DNA of 64,000 nt from Sorex araneus (GCF_027595985.1 NC_073304.1:44823637-44887636); one strand, 5' to 3'; shown: positions 1 to 11,016, counted from the stretch's first letter. The notes: a model not told the origin generated them from the letters alone. Made by a program: numbers and translations.

Positions 1-100
1 CATGCATGGTCCTCTGAGCACCAACAGGAGTGATCCCTGAGCACAAAGCTAAGAAGAAGCCCTGAACACTTCCAGGTAGGCCCCCCTCCCACCCCCCAAA
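1..100 (+). repeat. SINE-A fragment, 3' part
   Basis: The window opens inside a plus-strand SINE-A body (TGGTCCTCTGAGCACCAACAG, AGGAGTGATCCCTGAGCACA) that fades into a C-rich/A-rich tail. The head lies outside the window. Confidence 0.6.
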
Positions 101-712
101 AAAATTAGGTTCTTCTTCAGCCCAGACTTTTCCTTATCATCTCGGCCCTTTCTTGTCTCAAACCTGACCTGAGGTCTGTCTCCCACATTAGCTCCCACAC
201 AAATCCATGATTTGACCATGGTCACCTTCCCAGGTCCAGTGGGCATGTGCCACACCCATTAGGCCCTCACACCAGCTCTTGTTGCTGACAGAGCCCGTGC
301 AGAGTGCCGCTATTCCATACAGCCTCTCCGAGGAGCCCTAGGGCAAGCGAGAGGGACAGAGCAGCAACCCAGCTGCGCCACTGTCACAAAGCACCTCAAT
401 CTAGGCTAAACAACATACATTTACCTTTATTTTAACTGACTGGGGAGTGTGGGGGGAGGCAGAAGGATGGACCCCAAGATCTCAGGCACGTGCTACATAG
501 ATATGTACACCTGTACTTGTGGACCCAGGTAGGGTCCTGAGGGCATGGGGTCACAGACTCTGCTTCCTCCAAGGCTCTGATTGATGGGGTTCCCCTCATG
601 GAATCTCAGCGTGATCTTCCCCTGGGGTCTGCTAGGCTCTGAATTTCCTCTTCTTCTAAGACCAGTGTCTTACTGGATTTGGGCCACTCTAAAGAGTTCA
701 TTTTAACTTATT
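101..712. other. Unique intergenic sequence
   Basis: No open frame with coding character, no repeat I can name and no RNA gene. The sequence is moderately GC-rich and ends at a long CT tract. Confidence 0.5.
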
Positions 713-713
713 G

Positions 714-778
<65 letters not shown>

Positions 779-782
779 TCTC
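713..782 (+). repeat. (CT)n microsatellite
   Basis: About 30 nearly perfect CT units with one CA interruption near the end. It lies directly upstream of the T-rich end of a minus-strand SINE-A. The poly-Ser/Leu reading frame through it is an artefact. Confidence 0.95.
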
Positions 783-790
783 ATTTTTAA

Positions 791-953
791 TTTTTTGGCT
801 TTTTGGTCACACCAAAAAATCCAGGGTTGTTTTTGGTTCCGCACTCAGGAGTTACTCCTGGCAGTGCTCAGAGGACCATATGGGATGCAGGGATCAAGCC
901 TGGCTTGGCTACATGGAAGGCAAATGCCCTACCTGCTGTACTATAACTCTGGC
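791..953 (-). repeat. SINE-A
   Basis: Read on the plus strand it runs from T-rich tail through GGTCACACC and CACTCAGGAGTTACTCCTGG to the B-box complement and ends at the head. It is moderately diverged from the young copies elsewhere. Confidence 0.8.
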
Positions 954-1576
954 TTCCTTACTAAGCTCTTTAAGGCCCCATGAGCACTTGCTGAAGTATT
1001 CGTGGTGAGGGCATGGATAGAAGGACTTGCAGGGGTGTAATACAGCTCAGAGCAGAGAGGGTTGAGGAGTTATTTAGCGAATCTTGACAGGAAAGATTTC
1101 TCCCAGGAGGTGAGAGCTGAATACCTCGTTCTGATGAAATGCTAATGAGAAGGGGGAGCATGGGTAGGTTTGAGATTGGAAGGAAAGAGGGAACAATGAG
1201 AAGCTCCGGGAGGGCCATGGAAACCAGTGTCCAGAGAGGCATGGTTCGCTGTCCTCACTATATCCTCCCAGGGGGCACTCCACAGCCAGGAGAGCCCTCC
1301 ACCACCTCCACCCCGCCGGAGCAGCAGAGTCTTGAGAGGAAACTCTTAAGATAAACTGAGCACGTGGGAACCTTCTCAGGATCTTGTGGCTCAGCCCAGA
1401 GAGGCCCAGGCGGTCAGCTGTGCCTGTCTCTGTCCACGTGGGAACCATATGGAACAGGTTCTGTCATATGAATAAAACTGAAAAAGTTAGCCTGCAGAGA
1501 AGAAAAAAAGGCGCGTCATGAATTCTGGAAAGATTTATTTAAATTCCCACTTTCAGACCTTTTAGGGCCCTAGTCA

Positions 1577-1578
<2 letters not shown>
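954..1578. other. Unique intergenic sequence
   Basis: Overlapping open frames of 70-124 codons occur on both strands here, but none has a recognisable domain or a conserved partner. I see no gene. Confidence 0.45.

Positions 1579-1634
<56 letters not shown>
1579..1634 (+). repeat. (GT)n microsatellite
   Basis: An uninterrupted GT run of about 27 units. Confidence 0.95.
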
Positions 1635-1635
<1 letters not shown>

Positions 1636-2399
1636 GCCAGGAAGAGAAACTAGGGCATCACACATAATGACAATTATTACTACAGTTGAGCTGCCTGCCC
1701 AGCCTCTACTTGGATTTCGAATGCTAGTCTGTGCTCTACCCCTTAAATCCTTTCTCTGTGAGCTTGCTAATACTGGTCTCAGTCATTTGCCACCGAGGCA
1801 CTCCAATATACAACAGAAGTCCCTGATGCCTCCCTGCAAAGGCTCCGTGCCTCATGGCCACTGGCTCTGGTGTGTGCGCTGGGGAGACGCAGACCAGAGA
1901 CAAGTTGCTTTCAGTGTTGTCGCCACAGCTACTACTTGACTCATGTGCGGGCATTTCTCCACCAATTCCCACACTACCCAGCTGTGACTCAGGGGCCCTG
2001 GGGACACCCAGGTCCCTGGGAAGACTTTTCTGGGAACTTGGTGCCAAGCTGCACTTTCTCTGTGCCCAGTCAGCTCGGGCTTGCTGAGATCTTCTGCAGT
2101 CTGTGCCCCTTCAGATGCTCAAGGTTCCACCAGCACCATCCTCCAGGACCGTTGCTCTCCTTTAGTTCTACTCCTCTGCAGATTCTCTTTTCTCCCCTCC
2201 CAAAACATGCTCCCCGGGTGCACCACCCCAATGCCACACAAGTTTGCTTCTTTAGATCCTCATAGCAGGGGATGGAACCGGTCCTTCTCCTCCTCCACCA
2301 CCCCGCCCCCCCCCCCAGGAGACCCTGAGATGCCGCCCACAAACGGTCACTCTGGTTACTTATTAAACTCCTTAACAGTCATGATCCCAGACACACACA
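1635..2399. other. Unique intergenic sequence
   Basis: GC-rich single-copy-looking sequence with a short C-run near 2307. The open frames on both strands (up to 131 codons) overlap one another and show no domain. Confidence 0.45.
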
Positions 2400-2750
2400 C
2401 ATGGCTCTCGGCTGTGCAACATCATATGCTATTCATAATCAGCAATAGAAAACAAATTATCTAATGTTGCCTTTTCGGCAGGTCTGAGTGTTGGGGGGAA
2501 ATTCCAAAGAATAATGTGGGTCTGGTGTCAAAATACTGAATGTAATCAAAGTAGAGAGAGAGTAATGTGGAAATTATCTGCCAACAGGTAGGGGGTAGGG
2601 GGTATACTGGGGATTTTGGTGGTGGAAAATGCACTGGTGAAGGGATGGGTGTTTGATCATTGTATTACCGAGACTTAAACACGAAAGTTTTGTAACTGCT
2701 CTCATGGTGATTCGATAAATAAATTTATAAAAAATAAAAATGAAAATAAA
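2400..2750 (+). mobile_element. L1-tailed retroposon, 5'-truncated 3' end
   Basis: It shares with 4734-5372 and 21522-22533 the blocks CAGCAAT..AAAACAAATTATC, GAATGTAATCAAAGTA, the G-rich segment, GCACTGGTGAAGGGATGGGT and the terminal GTGATTC-ATAAATAAA, followed by A-rich sequence. Only the last third of the family is present. Confidence 0.8.
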
Positions 2751-3340
2751 AATAAATAGATCCTCTTAACAGGTTTATTTCTGAAGCAGGACCAGCCCAA
2801 AGACTCCCTGGGTGCAGCTTCTCCGACCATATAGTCTGTAGGTGAGGGGAGCTGGGGAGGAGGCCCCTGAAGCGTGCCTACTGCTAGTGGGGAGCTTCAC
2901 CTCTGCTTCTTTGGATCTCTCTAGGTGACCAGCATTGGGAGCGTTGCCAGGGCTGTGGTGGGAGGGGTGGAACAGGACTGACAGGCTCTTGTGGGAGGGC
3001 CTTCCAGATCTGCACATTGGCAGCCCGCTGTGCTTCTTTCCAATGCGTCTGATAACCATCAATCAGACACCACTCTGGAGCAAACTGGGGAGATCTGGGT
3101 TATGCAGAGAACAGAAGTTTGTGGGGAAGGATTTCCTCCTCTCTGCATTCTTGAAAGTCATGCCGCATGCCCTAAACCCACAAGGGCAAAACCAAGGTCA
3201 GAAGTCTTGCAGAGAATCAACCAGGCATGTCGGTACCTGGTTGTTTACTATTAACCATGTAAGACCAGAACATTTCAATCATACTAGGAGGATAGGGCAG
3301 TAAATGATGGCAGCTATTTTTCAGATGGGAGCTCATTATT
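2751..3340. other. Unique intergenic sequence
   Basis: A-rich start left by the retroposon tail, then single-copy-looking sequence with no gene that I can recognise. Confidence 0.45.
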
Positions 3341-3529
3341 ATTTTTTTTTGGTGGGGGGAGAGCACCAGCAATGGTCAGGGATTATTCCCAAGCATTTGT
3401 ACTTCTGGCTTTGTACTCAGGAATTATTACCTAGGGGTGCTCAGAGACTATATGGGATGCTGCAGATTGAACCTCAGTCGGCCACTTGGAAGGCAAATGC
3501 CCTACCTGCTGTTTTATAGCTCCAGCCCA
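3341..3529 (-). repeat. SINE-A, older copy
   Basis: Diverged minus-strand copy starting in a T-run and ending TAGCTCCAGCCC. It lies about 10 bases from a second, younger copy in the same orientation. Confidence 0.75.
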
Positions 3530-3540
3530 GAAGGGCTTAG

Positions 3541-3710
3541 TTTTTTTTTTTTTTTGGGTTACACCCAGCGATGCACAGGGGTTACTCCTGGCTCTGCACT
3601 CAGGAATTACTCCTGGCGGTGCTCGGGGAAAATATGGGATGCTGGGAATTGAATCCAGGTTGGCCATGTACAAGGCAAATGCCCTACCCGCTATGCTATT
3701 GCTCCAGCCC
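3541..3710 (-). repeat. SINE-A, young copy
   Basis: Begins with a 15-T tract and GGGTTACACCCAGCGATGCA and ends CTATTGCTCCAGCCC, with few differences from the family consensus seen in this window. Confidence 0.9.
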
Positions 3711-3949
3711 TGATATTTGAATATTTCATCCAGAAAAAGTCAGCCTACTACCTGCATAGAATTTCAGGAAATAAATTATCACTTACATTCTCCTTATAGA
3801 TAAACAACAGTTCCAATGATTTTGTCATTTTCACTATCCAGCGCTCATGCTGTCTCAATTGCCAATTCATGCATTCCTTTGTTCATCATTCAGATAGGAC
3901 CATGATTATTATTTTCTGTACAATGGAAAATATGTTCTTTACCCTTAAG

Positions 3950-3951
<2 letters not shown>

Positions 3952-3994
<43 letters not shown>

Positions 3995-4045
3995 CTCGCT
4001 CTCTCTTGCTCTCGCTCTCACTCTTGCTCTCGCTCTCTCTCCTCA
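3952..4045 (+). repeat. (CT)n microsatellite with CGCT/TGCT interruptions
   Basis: Pure CT units at the left, then a decayed right part in which GCTCTCGCTCTC units recur, suggesting a derived higher-order unit. Confidence 0.95.
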
Positions 4046-4149
4046 CATTAAGTATTGGGCAAAGCTAGCTTGACTAAAATCTGTGAGAGTAAATGTGCCA
4101 GGCATGGCAGCAGTGACAGGAGTAAATATTTCACTTTGTTTATTACACC

Positions 4150-4360
4150 CCACAGGCTTCTCTAAGCATTTTTATCATTTAACTCATTTAATTCTCAGAA
4201 TAAACTTATGAATCTGCTATAATTATTCTCTTCACTTGTGCAGAAAGCAGCCATAGAGACTCAATTAACTTGCTCAGAGTTACACAGCCGGTCATTGGTA
4301 GGATTAGGGTTTGAAACTGGGCAGAAAGTCATCTGCTCTGTGCCGTGAATGCTGGGAACA
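4150..4360 (+). repeat. MIR (ancient mammal-wide SINE)
   Basis: Recognisable MIR core and tail: CATTTAACTCATTTAATTCTC, a degraded 'bring down to baseline' segment, then TTACACAGCCGGTCATTGG and TTTGAAACTGGGCAG. About 25-30% diverged, as expected for this age. Confidence 0.75.
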
Positions 4361-4438
4361 ACAGTGTTGATGCTGGGCCAGATGACCTGGAGCACGTGGG
4401 AGAATACTGCAGATAGTCGAGGTATGGATGTCAGATTC

Positions 4439-4452
4439 TAAAATGGCCTTTA
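4439..4452 (+). repeat. Target-site duplication, left copy (TRA2A retrocopy)
   Basis: TAAAATGGCCTTTA here is repeated exactly at 7499-7512, immediately after the A-run that ends the TRA2A retrocopy. This pair sets both ends of the insertion. Confidence 0.92.
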
Positions 4453-4654
4453 GGTAGGCACCGTTTTGTTAGAGACCGAGATCCAGTGGGAGTGGAGGAA
4501 CAGGGCCATAGCTGCCGGCTCTTCCCTCCTCCCCACAGTCCAGTCAGTGGTTGATTAGGCTGTGGGCCCTCATGCCAAGACTGGTCTCTTATTGAGTTCT
4601 GGGGAATGCCTGGCCAACATGAGTGATCTCGAGGAGAACAACATCAAGGGTAGA

Positions 4655-5599
4655 GTTAATGATCGAGAAGAAATTGAAGTTTTTTTTTTCCCAAGAATGT
4701 GGAAGATAAATCAAGATAAAAGAAGGCTAATGAGGGCCCCTCCATTCCTGAATGCCCATGATCCTGGAGGCCAGCTAACTACTTTTGGCACCCAGTGGCT
4801 TCTTGCAGAAATGCCTCTAGACTGTGAACTAAGCTACAGCCCCATGCCGCTCCAGGAGAGGAAAGGTTTTTCTCTTGGCCTTTTTTTTTTCACTGGCAGC
4901 GGTGTGGCAACCACCACCTTATAAGGCCCACTAAACAGAGGTACGAGCTTGCAATGATGCGATTTCTGGCAGAAATTTCTCTGGACTTAATTACTAAAAT
5001 ACCAGAAATCCAAAACCACACGGCCGCGCAACTTCATATGCTCTTCATTCTCAGCAATGTAAAACAAATTATCAAATGATGCTTTTCGGCATGTCTGATT
5101 GTTGGGGGAAAATTCCAAATAATAATAGTGAGTTTTCTGTTGAAATATTGAATGTAATCAAAGTAAAGAGAAAGTAAAGTGAAAATTATCAGCTACACAG
5201 CCGGGGGGTGGAAGTGGGAGGGGGAGGTATACTGGGGTTCTTGGTGGTGGAACATGTGCACTGGTGAAGGAATGGGTTTTTGATCATTGTATGACTGAGA
5301 CTTAAGCCTGAAAGCTTTATAACTTTTCACTCGGTGATTCAATAAAAAGTTAAAAAAAAATTTTTAAATAATAGGCTAATGAAAAGTATTAAAGATCAGA
5401 AAATTATAATTGAATGGGGGAAAAATGGAACAGAAGATTGGTCAGAAAGAAGCACTTGAATATTTTTAAGGCTATTTTCAATTGTTTGAATTCGGGAAGA
5501 ATACAAGAAGTATGAAAAATGAAAAAAATAAAGAATGAGGAGAACAAGAAAGCAAGAATGAAGTAGAATTGAAAGAATCTGGAAGAATGAATGGGTCCT
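4655..5599 (+). other. Probable TRA2A poison exon inside the retrocopy, interrupted by a retroposon
   Basis: Sequence at 4655-4733 and 5383-5599 (about 296 nt once the insertion is removed) sits exactly at the junction between TRA2A codons 12 and 13, a known exon boundary from family knowledge. It is purine-rich with many GAA/AGAA units, has several in-frame stops and ends GGGTCCTAG. TRA2 genes carry a stop-containing, GAA-rich exon at this place that TRA2 protein itself activates. I infer that the copied mRNA included that exon; I could not align it to a reference. Confidence 0.6.
4734..5372 (+). mobile_element. L1-tailed retroposon inserted in the TRA2A retrocopy
   Basis: Flanked by the 10-bp duplication AGGCTAATGA at 4724-4733 and 5373-5382. 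It contains one diverged copy of the GC-rich 5' module (GACTGTGAACTAAGC near 4825) found twice in the element at 21522-22533, then the shared body and the tail ...GTGATTCAATAAAAAG plus A-run. No open frame of note. It inserted after the TRA2A retrocopy. Confidence 0.85.
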
Positions 5600-6808
5600 A
5601 GGAGTCTCGCTCTCAGTCAAAATCTCCACCTAGAACACCTTCTCGTGTAAAATTGGAGAGCAGGTCAGGATCTCATAGTTCTTCGATGGTTTTCAAACAC
5701 TCTGAATCCCATTCTCAATCAAGATCAAAATCCAGGTCAAGGTCAAGGAGTCATTCTCATAGACGTGACACTGGATCCAGATTCCATTCTCATTGTCATA
5801 GAAGACAATCTCCAAGTAAGTCATATACACCAGAATACTGGTATCAAAGGAGCTGAAGTCATTCTCTGATGTCTAACTGGAGGAGACATACAGGCAGCAG
5901 GGCAAACCCAGATCCTCACACCTGTCTTGGAGTATTTGGCCTCAGTTTATATACCACAGAGAAAGATCTTCGGGAAACATTTTCTCGATATGTACCATTG
6001 AGTGGGGTCAATGTGGTTTATGATCATTGAACTGGATGATCACGAGGATTTGCTTTTGTTTATTTTGAGAGGATTGATGACTCAATCCTATGGAAAGGCT
6101 ATGGAAGGCTATGGAAAGGGCCAATGGAATGGAGCTGGATGACAGAATTTGTGTCAATTATTCTATCTCCAAAAGAGCACACACACCTACACCAGGCATT
6201 TACATGGGCAGACCAACTCAGAGTGATGGTGAAGGTAGTGGATGCAGTAGTGGAGGTGGAGGAGGTTGTAGGCATTGAGAATCATACTATGTTAGTGGAT
6301 ATGATCATGAATATGACAGATACAAAGATTATGACTACCAGTACAGAAGATCACTTTCTCCTTATGGTAGTTGATATAGATCATGATCAAGATCTTGTTC
6401 CTAAAGCCCAAGATGGTATTGATAAACAGAATGGTTGCAGTTGAGGACATCCTTTACTCTTGATTTTCTTTACTTTTAATTCTGGATTTCCCCAAGCTTT
6501 TAGTCATTCCTGTTCCTCAAAAAAGAACTCTTGGAAAAATGTTGGTTTATTTAGCATCTACACTTTGTTTGTTGTACTGGTGTTTTCCACCCCTTTTATT
6601 GCACTCTTAAAGATGTAATTGTTATCATTTTGAGTGATTAAACATCTCAAGTAAAAAAGAAACTCCTAGTGTTATGTTTTGCGAAAATTTTTTTTCTTTG
6701 CTTTTTCAGAAAATTAACTCCTGGCTAATCAGATGAAGAAAGAAATGATCTTTTTAAAGCTTCTGTTATGTTAAATATTGTAATAGGCATTGTATTCGAG
6801 ATATGCAT

Positions 6809-7019
6809 TTAAGCATTCCTTTTTTTTTTTTTTTTTTTGCTTTTTATGGGTCACACCTGGCGATGCACAGGGGTTATTCCTGGCTCTGCACTCAGGAATT
6901 GCTCCTGGCTGTGCTCAGGGGACTATATGGGATGCTGGGAATCGAACCCGGGTCGGCCGCGTGCAAGGCAAACGCCCTACCCGCTGTGCTATTGCTCCAG
7001 CCCCTTAAGCATTCCTTTT
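6809..7019 (-). repeat. SINE-A with target-site duplications, inside the TRA2A retrocopy 3' UTR
   Basis: Young minus-strand copy (about 6824-7004) with an 18-T tract, flanked by TTAAGCATTCCTTTT at 6809-6823 and 7005-7019. The B box complement GGAATCGAACCC is perfect. Confidence 0.95.
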
Positions 7020-7498
7020 ATAACTTTCTTTTGAGAAAGTTAGTAACACATATAGTAGTTCAGTCAGGTCAACTTTGTCTGGAGTGGTACAGAGCAGTGA
7101 GATAGTTGAGTATAAAAAGTTTGAAGCTATAGAAGAAAAGGCTTCATTTCTTTTGATGAATGGAATTTTTTAGCCCTACAAATCAAGCTGTTTTTTTAGA
7201 GATGAAAAGTGTGTGGACTCCTACAAACATTTTGTATTTAAAATACATCTGTTAAAACTTACAAACTTAAAGTGTGATTTTTGTGTTGGCTTTTTTGAAG
7301 TATTTAAGCATTCCTTTAATCGGTGAAGGACAACCCTTATTTATTACCTATCATAATTACATACTTTGCTGCTTGAAATTTTGGTTTAGGGGACAGTGGT
7401 TTAAGTTTAAGCAGGCTGTTGTATAATATGAATCCTTGGAAATATGTATGGGAAAAGTAGTCTCTTTTTAAATAAAAGTTAATTTCTTTGAAAAAAAA

Positions 7499-7512
7499 TA
7501 AAATGGCCTTTA
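7499..7512 (+). repeat. Target-site duplication, right copy (TRA2A retrocopy)
   Basis: Exact partner of 4439-4452, directly following the retrocopy's A-run. Confidence 0.92.
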
Positions 7513-7558
7513 ATGACTTATGCTTTATCCTTAGTATGAGGATGACTTTTGTTTTGTT

Positions 7559-7700
7559 TCATTTTCGGGGCTTACTCCTAGCTCTGTGCTCAGAGGTCAC
7601 TCCTGGTGGTGCTCAGAGGACCATATGCAGTGCCAGGGATCAAACCCAGGTCAGCCATGTGCAAAACAAGCTCCATCCCACTCTACTATCTCTCTAGCCC
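7559..7700 (-). repeat. SINE-A, old copy
   Basis: Diverged, lacking the poly(T) end. The regions CTCAGAGGTCACTCCTGG and CTATCTCTCTAGCCC identify it. Confidence 0.75.
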
Positions 7701-7713
7701 TGGAAGTCTTTTT

Positions 7714-8430
7714 AAGAAGGTGTGATTAACGCAGCACTGTTTACAATAGTCAGACTCTGGAAAAAACCTGAGTGCCCTAGAACAGATGACTGGCTGAAGA
7801 AACTTTGGTGCATCTATACAATGGAATACTATGCAGCTGTTAGAAAAAATGAGGTCATGAAGTTTGCATATAAGTGGATCAGCATGGAAAGTATCATGCT
7901 AAGTGAAATGAGTCAGAAAGAGAGAGACAGACATAGAAAGATTGCGCTCATCTGTGGAATATAGAATAATAGACTAGGAGACTAACACCCAAGAATAGTA
8001 GAAATAAGTACCAGGAGGCTGTCTCCATGGCTTGGAGGCTGGTCTCTCATTCTGGGCAACTCAGAGAAGGGAACACCAAGTAATCTGTGGTCGGAGGTCA
8101 TACGGGGGAAGGGTGACGCGTGCCGAATGTAGACTAGAGACTGAACACAATGGCCACTCAACACCTTTATTGCAAACCACAACACCTAATTAGAGAGAGA
8201 GAACAAAAGGGAATACCCTGACATAGTGGCAGTGTGGGGTGGGGGGAGACGGGACTGGGAAGGGTGGGAGGGTTGCTGAGTTTTACGGGTGGTGGAGAAT
8301 GGGCACTGGTGAAGGGATGGGTTCTCAAACTTTGTATGGGGGAAACATGAGCAAAAAAATGTATAAATCTGTAACTGTACCCTCACAGTGATTCACTAAT
8401 AAAAAATTTTTTTAAAAAAGAAGGTGTGAT
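7714..8430 (+). mobile_element. 5'-truncated L1 with 13-bp target-site duplications
   Basis: The element (7727-8417) is bounded by AAGAAGGTGTGAT at 7714-7726 and 8418-8430. It starts inside ORF2 and encodes the last 78 or so residues of the ORF2 protein (NAALFTI.RLWKKPECP, IYTMEYYAAVRKNE, IMLSEMSQKERDRHRKI) up to a stop at 7962-7964. A 450-bp 3' UTR follows with a G-rich stretch, GCACTGGTGAAGGGATGGGT and GTGATTCACTAATAAAAAA. It is non-autonomous as it stands because the endonuclease and reverse transcriptase domains are missing. Confidence 0.95.
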
Positions 8431-8432
8431 AA

Positions 8433-8560
8433 AGGCCTGGGAGGCAGCTCAATGGGCTGAGTGCATGCTTTGCATGGGGGAGGCCTGGGCTTGAATCCTG
8501 GCATTTTGTGGTCCCCAACGCACTCAGAATTTTGGCACAAAAGTAAGCAAACAAAAAGCA
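8433..8560 (+). repeat. SINE-A related fragment, old
   Basis: A tRNA-like head (GGAGGCAGCTCAATGGGCTG, B-box-like GGCTTGAATCCTGG) is followed by a short body and A-rich end. Confidence 0.6.
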
Positions 8561-8875
8561 CAGAAAACAAAAACTGAACCTGCATGACTAGCTGGATTGT
8601 TTCTTTAGCACAGTTTCTCAATTAGGAACACATGGTCCTTGTAGGCCCCCAGGATATTCCAAAGAGGCCATGGGTGAAAAATCACATGAATGGGGTGCCG
8701 CTGAATAAGAGTAGGGGGGGTGACTACATGAGGGGCACAAGAAAGAAAAGAGGCCAGAAGGGAAAAGGTTAAAAACACTGCAGCAGAGAAAGAAAGCAAG
8801 GGCTGAATAAATGAGGGGAGAAAAGAGAGAAAGTCTCCTATCCTATGAGGCTCACCCAAGAGGTCAAGGGGCAGG

Positions 8876-8966
8876 AGCTTGGGAAACCATATGAGATACC
8901 AAGATCAAACCCGAATAGGCCAATTGCAAGGCAAATGCCCTATCAGCTGTACTATCACTCCAGCAC
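8876..8966 (-). repeat. SINE-A fragment, head half
   Basis: GGGAAACCATATGAGATACC through CTATCACTCCAGCACC; the 3' body is missing. Confidence 0.75.
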
Positions 8967-9310
8967 CAAGAGTAGGTATTTCTCACAGACTCTAACTGAA
9001 TGTTTTTGCTGTGACTCTTACCACTCACTAGTCCAAGGCTCTGTCTTTATTTTGGTCACATTTTTAATCTACAGAACCTCACAAAATGCCAGGCACTTCT
9101 GAGTAAAGAGACTATGTGACCGAATACCATCCCTATTTCTCAGATGTGAATAAAGGAGTCATCATCACAAATCCAATGCTGAGGGATGAAGAAGGTAATT
9201 TTTTGCAGGTGATAAGGGGGCAGTGAAGTGTCTGTAGGTGTGAGCAAAGGAATAGATTTGGGGATTTAGTTAGGACCCAATTAATCAGAATTTATATAGC
9301 ACTGTACCAT

Positions 9311-9505
9311 AATTTTTACTCTTTTTTTTTTTCTTTTTGGGTCACACCCAGCGATACACAGGGTTACTCCTGGCTCTACACTCAGGAATCACTCTTGGCG
9401 GTGCTGGGGGATATGGGATGCTGGGAATCGAACCTGGGTCAGCTGCATGGAAGGCAAACGCCCCACCTGCTGTGCTATCACTCCAGCCCCAGAATTTTTA
9501 CTCTT
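9311..9505 (-). repeat. SINE-A with target-site duplications
   Basis: Copy at 9324-9491 with exact flanking duplications AATTTTTACTCTT at 9311-9323 and 9493-9505. Confidence 0.92.
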
Positions 9506-9774
9506 AAAGGCAAAAAAGGAAAGCAAAGGTCATTACTGCCTTTAGAAATACACACTAAAAATCACGGGACAAAGGATTTATGAAACTCAGTAATTAATGG
9601 CAGTTGTATCACCTATAATTTTCTCTCCTTTAATGAGCTAACAATACCAAAAGTAAACTCAGAGTGGCCACTCTGACTTATAGCATTTGTTATTGTTTTA
9701 GTTTGTATTTTGGTTTTGGTTTTTGTTCTTTTTGGGAGTCTAGCACTTCTTTGGTGAAAAGTATTTTTCAAAAA

Positions 9775-9935
9775 TGATGATGCTTACTGTGGTTCGCGGT
9801 GGTGTAATATGTGCACTGGTGAAGGATGGGTGTTCGAGCATTACATAACTGAGACTTAAGCCTGAAAGCTTTGTAACTTTCCATATGGTGATTCAATTAA
9901 AAAAATAATAAAAAATAAAATAAAATAAAAATAAA
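9775..9935 (+). mobile_element. L1-tailed retroposon, short 3' end
   Basis: Only the terminal 150 bp of the family: GTGCACTGGTGAAGGATGGG, GACTTAAGCCTGAAAGCTTT, GTGATTCAATTAAAAAA and an A-rich tail. Confidence 0.8.
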
Positions 9936-11016
9936 AAAGAAATACAATGATGACAATAATGTATTACAGAATTATATGCCTAAAATTCATACATTATTTT
10001 CAACACGTGTATGATGCATTCTACAGATACCAGAGAGAACCTTTTTATATATTATGTTGTTTTCCCATGACTATTTAAATCCTTGCTGTATAATGTAAAT
10101 TTGAGTAATATTATCCCTATTTGAGATTCTAGATACTGCATTTAGCAAAGTTAAATCAACTTTCTTAATTGGCACTAATGTTATTAAGCATATGACTTTA
10201 GACTTTATTATGGGTGTTGTGTAATTTCCAAGTTGTGTTATAGCTTATTTTTTGATACATGTACTTTATCATATTTAAGTATTCCTTTTTATCATATAAA
10301 ACCATGTAAAATTTTTACCATATGAAATCATATAAAATTTTATCATATATTTTTATCATATAAAATTTATTATATAAAATTGAGCTATACATATGTATAA
10401 ATAACCCAGAATTCTGTAGGTTTATGCAATTTTCATAATACATCTTCTTTTTTCCAGAATGGGAAAAAAATAATGATGTTTAGAGGTACACTACTTTTGC
10501 AAATATTATTGTGCTCAGGTAGAGCTAAAGTGTTCCTTTCACCTGTGCCCTTCCCCTGCTCCCCACCCTGGGGATGAAAAAATGCTTTTCAAATGTTTTC
10601 CCTTTGCAGAGACATCAATTTATTTTTATCTCTCTATAATTAAGATGAGATGGATATGGAAAAATAATTATATGCAACATTGTGAGTTGATGTTATTTCT
10701 TCTTTCCTCGCTTATCTGCTTATTTGCTTTTCTAAAGGCGGAGGTACATTTACACATCAGCCATTTCCAGATTCCGAGTCTTTAGACAATGCTCTCTAAT
10801 TGTGACATGACTGTTTCTCACCTCCTCTTCATATTCTCAGCTATCAGTGAGTCTTGGGGCAGCCCCACGCTGAAGGCCACAGGACAGGCCAAGGACTTCA
10901 CATTTCACTTCGAGAAGTAACAGAATCCTGTTCCTCCTAGGGAATGTAAGGATTCAGTGCTAATGACTGACTTCTCTTGAAACACATTTGAAATTCTTGT
11001 TTCGTTTGTTTTTTTG
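9936..11016. other. Unique AT-rich intergenic sequence
   Basis: No gene seen. At 10255-10385 a short unit resembling TATCATATAAAATTTTA is repeated several times imperfectly, giving a local AT-rich tandem tract. Confidence 0.5.

Larger units (their letters stand above)
4453..7498 (+). pseudogene. TRA2A: TRA2A processed pseudogene (full-length retrocopy, broken)
   Basis: Intronless copy of transformer-2 alpha, an SR-like splicing activator (RS1 domain, one RRM, glycine linker, RS2). A 5' UTR precedes the ATG at 4619-4621 and the first twelve codons (MSDLEENNIKGR). After about 0.95 kb of other sequence the match resumes at 5601 with ESRSQSKSP, then the RS1 domain, the RRM (RGFAFVYF RNP1 intact near 6040-6070), the [12 protein letters not shown] linker and RS2, ending SPRWY plus stop at 6420-6422. 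The 3' UTR runs to AATAAA at 7471-7476 and an 8-A tail at 7491-7498, flanked by 14-bp target-site duplications. Breaks include a stop near 5855 (Arg codon to TGA), stops and a frameshift in and after the RRM, a duplicated GCTATGGAAAG segment near 6090-6115 and stops in RS2. It cannot make TRA2A. The parent could in principle be TRA2B, but MSD-EENN, YTPEY and the linker fit TRA2A. Confidence 0.93.

Noticed and set aside
1139-1448. Pair of overlapping 71- and 124-codon frames
   Set aside because: No domain, both strands open, ordinary for GC-rich single-copy DNA.
4652-5600. Idea that the gap in the TRA2A copy is a retained intron
   Set aside because: Once the target-duplicated retroposon is removed only about 296 nt remain, they are GAA-rich, and all other introns are gone; an included exon fits better.
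7303-7316. Third occurrence of the word TTAAGCATTCCTTT near the SINE in the TRA2A retrocopy
   Set aside because: It lies about 300 bp past the SINE's right target duplication with no element beside it; taken as chance repetition within the TRA2A 3' UTR.
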